A stretch of DNA of 34,491 nt from positions 1-34,491 of the forward strand of contig JABHUE010000075.1 of the NCBI GenBank assembly GCA_018672825.1, read 5' to 3'. The notes below the pieces were generated by a model. It was not told the origin of the DNA and did no database searches. It was given only the letters and a program-made list of their open reading frames with translations. Shown one piece after another: positions 1 through 6,688 of the stretch. The position numbers and the translations under genes were made by a program. Position 1 is the first letter of the stretch. Each line of letters opens with the position of its first letter. Source of the DNA: Pseudomonadota bacterium (lineage in GTDB: Bacteria > Pseudomonadota > Gammaproteobacteria > Arenicellales > UBA868).

Positions 1-242
1 ACATAAAGTCGGTTAACTTCATAATCTCCCAGCGCTCGATAAGCGGGTGAGAAATTTTTCATATCAGAATCGACTGTGTCTTGACCCTGCTTGAGCTGAA
101 AAACGCCGTCGCCGATAAAAGCCATACTTACCTCTTGCTCAAATGCGGCACCAATGAGCACCACCTCAAGACCCTCAAGCGCATACACCGTGCCATGGGG
201 CGCATGACGGTTGACGTACATAAATTTTTTAGTTTCACTCAT
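1..242 (-). CDS. dsrF: DsrF, sulfur-relay protein (partial, C-terminus beyond window)
   Basis: The first about 80 residues of a DsrF-type protein are visible, starting MSETKKFMYVNRHAPHG. The ATG lies at 242-240, and the reading frame stays open to the window edge. In purple sulfur bacteria DsrE, DsrF and DsrH form a cytoplasmic hexamer that hands sulfur to DsrC, and its presence marks the oxidative direction of the Dsr pathway (established knowledge). The recognisable stretch TVYALEGLEVVLIGAAF is typical of the DsrF/TusC N-terminus. The gene starts about 11 bases after the dsrE stop, so it is clearly in the same operon. The rest of the dsr operon (dsrH, dsrC, dsrMKJOP) presumably continues to the left, outside the window, which I cannot confirm. 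Confidence 0.88.
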   Translation of the reverse strand, partial: MSETKKFMYVNRHAPHGTVYALEGLEVVLIGAAFEQEVSMAFIGDGVFQLKQGQDTVDSDMKNFSPAYRALGDYEVNRLY

Positions 243-253
243 TGTCAAATCCG

Positions 254-646
254 CTAATCGCCGAAAACCAGAACACGATCTGACTGAATACCGGCTTCAA
301 TCAGCTGGCCCAGTCCAGAGATTCGAAAGCCAGGCGCGATGTTGTCGCCATCTTTACCGTTCCGTTTAGCCTCGTCCGCATCCAGAATACCCCGACGCTG
401 TGCAGCAGCCACACAGAGCACAAGATCAAGATCATGCTCAACCGCCAATGCACTCCAGCGATTGACGATATTCCGGTCATCCTGCGGCGGTGTCGTCATG
501 CGGGTGCCGTTATTGACCCCATCGTGGTAGAAAAACACGCGAAAGACCTCATGCCCCGCTCGTAATGCCGCATCGATAAAGTGATACGCCGTATCAGCCG
601 CCTGATGGGTATAAGGCCCCTCGTTGACCATCACCGAAAATTTCAT
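254..646 (-). CDS. dsrE: DsrE, sulfurtransferase subunit of DsrEFH
   Basis: This 130-aa protein has the full length of DsrE. It is a cytoplasmic sulfurtransferase that binds persulfide sulfur and passes it to DsrC within the DsrE2F2H2 complex (family knowledge). The start MKFSVMVNEGPYTHQ and the segment around DLVLCVAAAQRRGI are characteristic. Cys78 in that segment matches the position of the active-site cysteine described for Allochromatium DsrE. An AGGGA ribosome site lies just upstream of the ATG. The gene follows dsrB by 9 bases and precedes dsrF by about 11, giving the canonical dsrA-B-E-F order. The retained cysteine argues for an active sulfur carrier. Confidence 0.93.
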   Translation of the reverse strand: MKFSVMVNEGPYTHQAADTAYHFIDAALRAGHEVFRVFFYHDGVNNGTRMTTPPQDDRNIVNRWSALAVEHDLDLVLCVAAAQRRGILDADEAKRNGKDGDNIAPGFRISGLGQLIEAGIQSDRVLVFGD

Positions 647-655
647 CTGGTGTCC

Positions 656-1729
656 CTAGAAACGAATGTGGGTTGACGCATTAAGACTTTTTCTTGCGCC
701 GCGCCAGTTATCAATATGGAACTTGGTGAACGGCAATCCCGTCGCCTCAAAAAATCGGGGCCAACCGATACGATCAATCCAGTCATTAATACGCTCCCAA
801 TCCCGCGCGTCCTCTTTGTAAGCCTGCAATATCCGCTTCACAATCGCTGTGGCCTCAGGCCATCGTGGCGGATTGTTGGGAACCCCTGATGCCACTAATT
901 TTTGAAAACTAGGCTTACTTCGGGCATTTGAATGATTGCCGCCAACCCAAATCGCAAGCTTGGTGTGCTCCGGGTCATTAATCTGCATAGGGGGACATGG
1001 GGGGTAGCACGCGCCACAGCAGATACACTTCTTCTCATCAACCTCAAGCGTTGGCTTTCCATTGACCTGTGCAGGTCGAATGGCGGCTACTGGGCAGCGG
1101 GCCACAACCGATGGTCGCTCACAAACATTAGCAACAAGGTCGTGATTGATCTTTGGCGGTTTGGTGTGCTGAACATTTATCGCAATATCACCTTGTCCGC
1201 CGCAGTTAATCTGGCAGCATGACGTCGTGATGTGGACGCGGTTTGGCATATCACAATTTTTGAACTCGTCGATCAACTCATCCATCATTGCTTTGACAAC
1301 GCCAGACGCATCCGTTCCCGGAATATCACAGTGCAGCCATCCCTGGGTGTGGGCAATCATTGCGACAGAGTTTGCAGTGCCGCCAACAACAAAACCTGAA
1401 TCTTCCAGTGCACTAATTAGCGGATCCACCTTCAACGCATCGGACACCATGTACTCAATATTGCTACGAATCGTAAATCGCACGAAACCATCGGCAAATT
1501 GATCGCCAATATCGCAAAGTTTCCGAAGCGTGAACACATCGAGAATTCTTTGAGTCGCGGCTTTTACAGTCCATACCTCGTCTCCACTTTTGGATACGTG
1601 GCGCAGGACCCCTGGGCGCGGGTGATCATGCCAATCCCACGAACCAAAGTTCTTGACCATCGAGGGGTGCATGTACTGGAAGCCATCCGGGCAACCTGAT
1701 TCGATTGGCTTACGCATTTCTTTAGCCAT
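656..1729 (-). CDS. dsrB: DsrB, beta subunit of (reverse) dissimilatory sulfite reductase
   Basis: This 357-aa subunit belongs to the siroheme/[4Fe-4S] enzyme that, in sulfur oxidisers, runs backward and turns DsrC-bound sulfur into sulfite in the cytoplasm. The sequence shows the siroheme-domain segment TTSCCQINCGGQGD and a ferredoxin insert with the cysteine cluster CICCGACYPPCPP. I chose the ATG at 1729 (MAKEMRKPIESG) rather than the TTG four codons upstream, because GGAGAGA sits at ribosome-site distance from it. The gene lies 44 bases after dsrA and directly before dsrE. DsrAB alone cannot show direction; the neighbouring dsrEF and sox genes point to oxidation. Confidence 0.96.
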   Translation of the reverse strand: MAKEMRKPIESGCPDGFQYMHPSMVKNFGSWDWHDHPRPGVLRHVSKSGDEVWTVKAATQRILDVFTLRKLCDIGDQFADGFVRFTIRSNIEYMVSDALKVDPLISALEDSGFVVGGTANSVAMIAHTQGWLHCDIPGTDASGVVKAMMDELIDEFKNCDMPNRVHITTSCCQINCGGQGDIAINVQHTKPPKINHDLVANVCERPSVVARCPVAAIRPAQVNGKPTLEVDEKKCICCGACYPPCPPMQINDPEHTKLAIWVGGNHSNARSKPSFQKLVASGVPNNPPRWPEATAIVKRILQAYKEDARDWERINDWIDRIGWPRFFEATGLPFTKFHIDNWRGARKSLNASTHIRF

Positions 1730-1773
1730 AGTTCTCTCCAAAAAATTCTTGTGTTAGGTGATCAGCCGTCCAA

Positions 1774-3039
1774 TCAACCTGCAGCCGACTGACTTTCTGC
1801 CTGGCGCTCGAACCACTTCACCGCCTCTTCATCCCAACCATCCATTCGGACATAGGAAGACTGTCGGGGATCGGAAATCATATGAGGATCCACCTCAATT
1901 TCGATTCCCTCTAAGAAGTTGACCAAGCCGATTCGCTCGATCATCTCTCCGCAGCGCTCATGCTCAAGGCCGTTCTCGGCCCAAAAATCAATGGTGTTTT
2001 CAGCTATTTCAGTAATCTTTTCGTAATCTTCTTCAGATTCAAGCTTCATAAAGGGAACAATGACTGTACCCATGAGGTCACCAATCTTTAGCGTACGCTT
2101 TCCGCCCATCAAAATGGTAACGCCCTTGTCTTCACCCGGCGATAACGCTTTTGGCACCACATTCAGACAGTGCATGCAGCGCACGCAATTTCGGTTATCC
2201 ACTTCCAGCGAATCATCGTCTTTCAGACTCATGCAGCGTGTTGGGCAACGCGTAATGATGTTATCAATCGTGTGCTGGCGCCCTTTTTCAGACACATATG
2301 CCTTCCAAGCCTCCTGATCTACTTTCATATCGTCACGCCAGGTGCCAATGACGGCCATATCTGCTCGCTCGATGGAGTTCATGCAGTCGTTGGGACAACC
2401 CGAAACCTTGAATTTAAATTTATAGGGAAGCGCAGGTCGATGCACATCATCCGTAAAATTATTAACAAGCGTTCTATGAATCTTGTGTTCATTCGCGCAG
2501 GACTGCTCACATCGTGCGGCTCCGACACAGGACATCGCGGTTCGGACACAAGGCCCTGCACCCCCCAGATCAAACCCATAGTCATTGATCTCATCGAAAA
2601 AATGTTGCGTGTTATCTGTCGAAGAGCCAATAAACATGATGTTGCCCGTCTGGCCATGGAACGTCACCAGGCCGGAACCCCATTTCTCCCAACTGTCAGC
2701 GAGCTGTCTCAGAATGTCAGTGCTATAGTGATTGCCCGCGGGGGGTTGCACTCGCAACGTATGAAATTCTCTCGACTCGGGGAATTGCTGACCGACTTCT
2801 GAAAAGCGTGGAATGATGCCACCGCCATATCCATAAACGCTGACAGTGCCGCCTTTCCAGTAGCCTTTTCGGGTCTCATAAGAATGCTCAAGCTGCCCCA
2901 AAAGATCATTGGCAACCCCATTGATACGCTCCTCTGGATGCTCATCACGAAGGCGTTTGATGCCCGATATAAAACTGGGCCAGGGACCATTTTCAAGCTC
3001 ATCAAGCATTGGGGTTTCATGTTGCTTTTTATCAGTCAT
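1774..3039 (-). CDS. dsrA: DsrA, alpha subunit of (reverse) dissimilatory sulfite reductase
   Basis: This is the catalytic partner of DsrB, about 421 aa from the chosen start, close to the usual length of about 417. The siroheme/[4Fe-4S] ligands appear as C171-x5-C177 (in CVGAARC) and C215-x3-C219 (in KVSGCPNDC). A ferredoxin domain follows with CVRCMHC near residue 318. I chose the ATG at 3039 (MTDKKQHETPMLDE). The frame continues about 30 codons upstream to 3129, but that extension is unlike DsrA and overlaps the presumed promoter region. It is the first gene of the dsr operon and is divergent from the TauD-like gene. The annotation is secure; the oxidative direction comes from context. Confidence 0.97.
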   Translation of the reverse strand: MTDKKQHETPMLDELENGPWPSFISGIKRLRDEHPEERINGVANDLLGQLEHSYETRKGYWKGGTVSVYGYGGGIIPRFSEVGQQFPESREFHTLRVQPPAGNHYSTDILRQLADSWEKWGSGLVTFHGQTGNIMFIGSSTDNTQHFFDEINDYGFDLGGAGPCVRTAMSCVGAARCEQSCANEHKIHRTLVNNFTDDVHRPALPYKFKFKVSGCPNDCMNSIERADMAVIGTWRDDMKVDQEAWKAYVSEKGRQHTIDNIITRCPTRCMSLKDDDSLEVDNRNCVRCMHCLNVVPKALSPGEDKGVTILMGGKRTLKIGDLMGTVIVPFMKLESEEDYEKITEIAENTIDFWAENGLEHERCGEMIERIGLVNFLEGIEIEVDPHMISDPRQSSYVRMDGWDEEAVKWFERQAESQSAAG

Positions 3040-3478
3040 ACCTGTCACATTCCTCTTTATTTCCGGTTCCGAATCACTGTGCGGACGTCGCACAACAATC
3101 TCACGACTAACAACGGATCCGCTCTCCAATTAAATAAATTGCTAAGCCTCGTTCTCGAGAAAGCCTTGCTTAAGCACTGGTCTTAATTTCTAGTCCCATT
3201 TTAAGCGTGGTCCTAGTAGGCGCCATTCCCCCGGGGGGTTGCCATTAAAAATTCTGGTTTATCCACTAAGGGATAGTTTTTATTTTGCAATGCAAAAATC
3301 CTGCTTGGGGCCAAAAGCCCTAGATCTATTATTTATCTTTAAAAAACAATAGCTTAAATATCTTTCGAACCCATCATATTTTGGACGCCTCAATAAAACC
3401 AGCTTCTCTGCATCAAAAATTACCGCTGAATCCGTCTTTTGGGAGAGTTTTCTAATCCGGTCGCCTCGTTACAATCGT
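3040..3478. promoter_or_regulatory. Divergent intergenic control region, dsrA / TauD-like gene
   Basis: These 439 bases hold no convincing gene. They separate dsrA (leftward) from the TauD-like cluster (rightward) and should contain both promoters. Visible structure includes a palindrome CCCCCGGGGGG at 3228-3238, inverted pentamers TATCC/GGATA at 3260-3275, a 7-bp inverted repeat TTTTGCA-A-TGCAAAA at 3283-3297, and a small GGGC/GCCC hairpin at 3308-3320. The region is AT-rich around 3330-3400. No unambiguous -35/-10 pair can be assigned by eye. The repeats are candidate operators only. Confidence 0.6.
3283..3297. repeat. Perfect short inverted repeat, candidate operator
   Basis: TTTTGCA and TGCAAAA are exact reverse complements around a single central A, making a 15-bp dyad. 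It lies in the middle of the divergent dsrA/TauD-like intergenic region. The size and symmetry fit a site for a dimeric regulator. No regulator gene is adjacent, and the function is inference. Confidence 0.35.
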
Positions 3479-4408
3479 TTGATCGAAAATCTTAAATGTT
3501 GCCCCGCTTTGAACTTAACTTCATATCAATCGACGTTTGCACCGCGCAATCCGGAAGCGAATGTCTTTGCGAATGAGCGTCACTGGGATAACTGGCTTTG
3601 CAAATATCGGAAATGTTTAGGAACACTCGTCGTTGATATCGAAACGCCATCTCATCTAACGACTCAGGAACACTCGGCGATTCAGGCTCGACTCAGTAGC
3701 GCCAATATGGTGGTTTACCGATGTAGGTCGTCAGAAGCCGTAAATCGCAACCAAATCGCCCAACTGGCAGAACAGTTCGGCTTGGTTAACCCCACCCACA
3801 ACCTTTTTGTAGCCAAAGATGGTCTTAGCGAAATCGAGGTGAAGGCTAATGGACACTCAAGCCAATACATCCCCTACACCAATCGCGCCCTCAACTGGCA
3901 TACCGATGGCTACTATCGTAGTCACAAAAATCCTGTCCGGTCAATGCTACTCCATTGTGTACGGCCGGCCCAGAAAGGCGGATCGCTTGAAGCCATAGAC
4001 TCACGAGCACTTTACGGACTTGTTAAACAAAAAGACCATCGATTCGCTGAAGCCCTTCGGATGCCTGATGTCATGTGGATTCCTGAGAACCAAGCACATG
4101 GCGCCAATCGCGAAGCCTCTTTAGGCCCTGTTTTCTTTTTTGAGTATGGCCACCTGCAGATGCGCTATACCGCTCGAAAACACAATGTGGTTTGGAAAAA
4201 CACCTCTTTGATCTCGGAAGCAAAAGACGCGCTCGAAGAATGTCTTGAAGACCCCAGTATCCGGTTTAGATATCAACTTCAAGCCGGCGAGGGATTGTTA
4301 AGTGCGAACATTCCGCATCGAAGAGAACCTTTTGTTGACTCAGACGATCGCCCGGGGCGTTTGATATACCGCGGTCGCTATGCGCAACCCATTTCAACTG
4401 AGGCTTAA
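3479..4408 (+). CDS. TauD/TfdA-like Fe(II)/2-oxoglutarate-dependent oxygenase
   Basis: This 309-aa cytoplasmic protein shows the iron-binding facial triad of the TauD superfamily: HTD at H141-x-D143 (in NWHTDGYY) and a distal H280 (in ANIPHRREP). Arginines at 294-300 can bind 2-oxoglutarate. Family members hydroxylate small substrates such as taurine, other sulfonates or gamma-butyrobetaine; the substrate here is unknown. There is no ATG in the plausible N-terminal region. The frame is open from 3353, and the first standard start is TTG at 3479 without a good ribosome site, so the true start is uncertain. It heads a six-gene same-strand run and stops 6 bases before the next gene. Placement beside dsr hints at organosulfur chemistry or a regulatory hydroxylation, but that is speculation. 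Confidence 0.75.
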   Translation: MIENLKCCPALNLTSYQSTFAPRNPEANVFANERHWDNWLCKYRKCLGTLVVDIETPSHLTTQEHSAIQARLSSANMVVYRCRSSEAVNRNQIAQLAEQFGLVNPTHNLFVAKDGLSEIEVKANGHSSQYIPYTNRALNWHTDGYYRSHKNPVRSMLLHCVRPAQKGGSLEAIDSRALYGLVKQKDHRFAEALRMPDVMWIPENQAHGANREASLGPVFFFEYGHLQMRYTARKHNVVWKNTSLISEAKDALEECLEDPSIRFRYQLQAGEGLLSANIPHRREPFVDSDDRPGRLIYRGRYAQPISTEA

Positions 4409-4414
4409 AAGGCT

Positions 4415-4609
4415 ATGGACAGCATACTCTGGATCAGTGAGCTGATTCTGCAAAATCAACCCTCGACGTTCGCCGAACTGACCGATCTGGTTCGCGAACG
4501 CGCACGTGCAGGGGATCGGTTTTTACGGATGGACGTTAAACCGCCTTATCCTGATACGCCCGAGAACTGGGAATTCCGGCTCGAAGGCGCCTTCACCAGT
4601 CCCATCTAG
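4415..4609 (+). CDS. Small hypothetical protein (64 aa)
   Basis: I do not recognise this 64-aa protein. It begins MDSILWISELILQNQP with an amphipathic helix, has a charged middle (LVRERARAGDRFLRMDV), and ends in a proline-rich tail (KPPYPDTPENWEF). It has no signal peptide or cysteines. The ATG follows the TauD-like stop by 6 bases with AAAAGG just ahead, so translational coupling is likely. Its position within the packed run of unknown genes, its ATG and its tight spacing support a real gene. It may be an accessory subunit of the oxygenase or of the following protein. Confidence 0.6.
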   Translation: MDSILWISELILQNQPSTFAELTDLVRERARAGDRFLRMDVKPPYPDTPENWEFRLEGAFTSPI

Positions 4610-4635
4610 ACCGAAACCGGATACCAAAATCTCAG

Positions 4636-5340
4636 ATGAAATATCTTAACAACGAATTTGACCTCGGCGCCGAATCTGATGAGGATGCGTCAACGTCAGT
4701 CGAGGCGCTTGAGGCCCAACTTGGCGCGGTAAGAGAAAGATTAAATGAAGCCCGGACTCAAATTGACGCCCCTCAATGGCGCCAGCTCGCGTTGCAGGAA
4801 GGCCGTCTTTTAGTCATGCTCGAAAAAAGTGATGAAGCTTGGTCGAGTGGCAAAATTTGCTTTGACCGATTTTGTAGCGCAAAGCTTTGGGCAGACACTG
4901 TTGAAGCCGCGCGAATCATGTTCCAGTCGGGACACTCTGATTCACTCATTGCACTCGGTCACGGCGTCTGGCTCGCAGTGACTTTTCCAGTCGATCCAGA
5001 GCTTTCAGTAGCGCTCCTACAAGATATCATCGACGAAACACCCGATGACTCTGATGGCGCCGCCGTTGCGGCTGCTGTTGCTGCCTATATTGTTGATCTA
5101 CGAGCAGAAGGAAAAGAGCATGAATCCTTGTCTTTTTTTACCAACCAGATGTTGGGTGCGGTAGCACGTCGACACAGCAGCATTGAAAATCAGGAAGCTT
5201 TTGATCAATGGATCTCTAGACTCGAATTAAACGACCCCATTCGATTCCTGCCGCGCCTTCGGAATGTTGTTGACGTATTAGTACAAGACAACTGGTGGAT
5301 TGATCGAGAGGCCATCCAGGCCGCGTTGCCCATACAGTAA
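4636..5340 (+). CDS. Hypothetical helical protein (234 aa)
   Basis: I do not recognise the family. The protein is acidic and predicted largely alpha-helical: a coiled-coil-like start at residues 20-65 (EALEAQLGAVRERLNEAR), then paired helices resembling TPR/ARM-type solenoids, and an alanine-rich helix near residues 145-160. It has no signal peptide or membrane segment and only two cysteines, C75 and C80. It lies 26 bases after the 64-aa gene and 8 bases before the Cas6-like gene. That placement suggests it could be a scaffold or binding partner of one of its neighbours. No enzymatic motif is visible. Confidence 0.65.
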   Translation: MKYLNNEFDLGAESDEDASTSVEALEAQLGAVRERLNEARTQIDAPQWRQLALQEGRLLVMLEKSDEAWSSGKICFDRFCSAKLWADTVEAARIMFQSGHSDSLIALGHGVWLAVTFPVDPELSVALLQDIIDETPDDSDGAAVAAAVAAYIVDLRAEGKEHESLSFFTNQMLGAVARRHSSIENQEAFDQWISRLELNDPIRFLPRLRNVVDVLVQDNWWIDREAIQAALPIQ

Positions 5341-5348
5341 AAATCACA

Positions 5349-6047
5349 ATGTCATCTGCCTACTGGACTGAATCTGAGCTTGAAAAAGCTAAACCGATAA
5401 ACCCCGTTGTGGTTGATATCGTCTTTAAAATCCGAGGTCAGCAGATCGCGGCTGATCATGCTTTTGCTTTATCGAAAGCCCTCACAACTGAACTCCCATG
5501 GCTTTCCACTGAACGAGAGGTCAGTATCCATCTTATCCACGGCGCACAATCCGCTAATGGATGGTGCAAGCCTGATGATAGCGGCATTATCGAGCTTTCG
5601 GGTCGAACTCGCCTCATCATTAGAGTGCCACACTCTCGACTTGAAGACGCAAAAGCGTTAATCGGCGCTCGTTTGAATCTTGACGAGCACAAGATTGAAA
5701 TACTCGATGCAAAACCTCGACCACTTTCAACCAATTCGACCATTTTTTCCCACCATGTTCGATCACTGGATGACACCAATAGCGAACCGGCGTTTCTAGC
5801 TTCTGCAGCGCACTGGCTAGAAGATCTCGCCATTACCCCCAAAAAAATGCTCTGCGGGGGAATGCGTCATCTAAAAATGAATGAATCGGTTATCTCGACC
5901 CGGAGTCTTTTGATTGCGGAACTTAACCCTAACGAGTCCATTGCCGTTCAGACGCACGGGTTGGGACCGGACCGATTATTCGGATGCGGAGTTTTTGTCC
6001 CCTCCAAGAGTATATCGGCCGTTCACCAACCAGAATCTGATCATTAA
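5349..6047 (+). CDS. Cas6/Cmx6-like RAMP-fold protein, not next to any CRISPR array
   Basis: This 232-aa protein matches my recollection of the Cas6/Cmx6 family (CRISPR pre-crRNA endoribonuclease of type I-MYXAN systems). The signature order is VVDIVFKIRGQQIAADHAFAL near residues 20-41, then a paired aromatic/leucine segment LPWL, an IHLIHGA strand, and a C-terminal glycine-rich RAMP loop HGLGPDRLFGCGVFVPSK at residues 203-220. H37 lies where an N-terminal catalytic histidine might be. No CRISPR array and no other cas gene is visible in the window. It starts 8 bases after the 234-aa gene and is followed by the DsrC-like gene. It may process or bind a cellular RNA rather than crRNA; this role is inference. 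Family assignment is fairly confident, activity unknown. Confidence 0.72.
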   Translation: MSSAYWTESELEKAKPINPVVVDIVFKIRGQQIAADHAFALSKALTTELPWLSTEREVSIHLIHGAQSANGWCKPDDSGIIELSGRTRLIIRVPHSRLEDAKALIGARLNLDEHKIEILDAKPRPLSTNSTIFSHHVRSLDDTNSEPAFLASAAHWLEDLAITPKKMLCGGMRHLKMNESVISTRSLLIAELNPNESIAVQTHGLGPDRLFGCGVFVPSKSISAVHQPESDH

Positions 6048-6078
6048 CATCATAGACACGCTGAAATAGGAATTCATC

Positions 6079-6417
6079 ATGCCAATCGAAGTCGACGGAA
6101 AATCAGTTGCCACCAACGAAAACGGGTTTCTTGAAAACCCAGATGACTGGAGTCAATCAGTCGCTGAGGCAATGGCAGCCACAGAGGATCTCGCCCTAAC
6201 CAAAGAACATTGGGATGTTATTCACTATTTACGAGAAGAGTATTTTTCAAACAACGGTAACCAACCAAACAACCGAACATTATTAAAAACAATGGGGTCT
6301 CTTTGGGATCGGAAAGTGAGTAATAAAGAAATGTTTGATTTGTTCCCTGGCAATCCAAGCAAGCAAGCTGGCCGTCTGTCCGGCCTACCCGAGAGTATGC
6401 GAAAAGGCGGTTATTAA
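6079..6417 (+). CDS. DsrC/TusE-family protein lacking both conserved cysteines (RspA-type)
   Basis: The 112-aa length and the segments LTKEHWDVIHYLREEYF and PSKQAGRLSGLPES show the DsrC/TusE fold. True DsrC carries two C-terminal cysteines (KQACR and the penultimate Cys) that carry sulfur. Here the first is Gly98 (KQAGR) and the tail ends RKGGY, so both are gone and there is no cysteine at all. DsrC homologues without either cysteine have been called RspA and proposed to be regulatory (established nomenclature). The protein cannot carry a persulfide in the usual way. AGGAATT precedes the ATG. It lies 31 bases after the Cas6-like gene. A canonical dsrC would be expected in the dsr operon to the left. 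Confidence 0.88.
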   Translation: MPIEVDGKSVATNENGFLENPDDWSQSVAEAMAATEDLALTKEHWDVIHYLREEYFSNNGNQPNNRTLLKTMGSLWDRKVSNKEMFDLFPGNPSKQAGRLSGLPESMRKGGY

Positions 6418-6476
6418 CGGTCACTGCTCGCGGACGACAGAAAATACTAATTCATATTTTTTTAAAGGAGAGTTTC

Positions 6477-6680
6477 ATGAGTGAGAAGAAAGAGTTGATC
6501 GAAAAAATGATCGAGATGCAAAAAGCATTTATAGACCAAGAGCAAAACGGAGGCATCAATCCAAAAGATTACTTCGCGCCAGAGGATGGGCATGCGTTAG
6601 ACGGCTATCGAGAATCATACGAAAAACTTGCGACACAGGTCGTGGACTTAGCTCATGAGGAGAAGGGCTCGAAGCGCTAA
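6477..6680 (+). CDS. Small hypothetical protein (67 aa)
   Basis: This is a 67-aa, charged, cysteine-free protein. It begins with a lysine/glutamate-rich helix (SEKKELIEKMIEMQKAF) and a short turn NGGINPKDYF, followed by a second helix. The strong ribosome site AAAGGAGA lies 6 bases before the ATG. It is the last gene of the plus-strand run, and its stop is 8 bases from the stop of the convergent 348-aa gene. I do not recognise the family. The helix-turn-helix arrangement could mediate protein contacts, for example with the cysteine-free DsrC-like protein encoded just upstream. Confidence 0.65.
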   Translation: MSEKKELIEKMIEMQKAFIDQEQNGGINPKDYFAPEDGHALDGYRESYEKLATQVVDLAHEEKGSKR

Positions 6681-6688
6681 GCCTTAAT

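Noticed and set aside
2170-2802. 210-aa open frame on the plus strand inside dsrA
   Set aside because: It lies fully antisense to the well-supported dsrA gene, has no ribosome site and no protein-like composition; a shadow of the real frame.
3040-3129. N-terminal extension of DsrA by about 30 residues
   Set aside because: The extension is unlike DsrA, and the ATG at 3039 gives the expected length; it most likely belongs to the promoter region.
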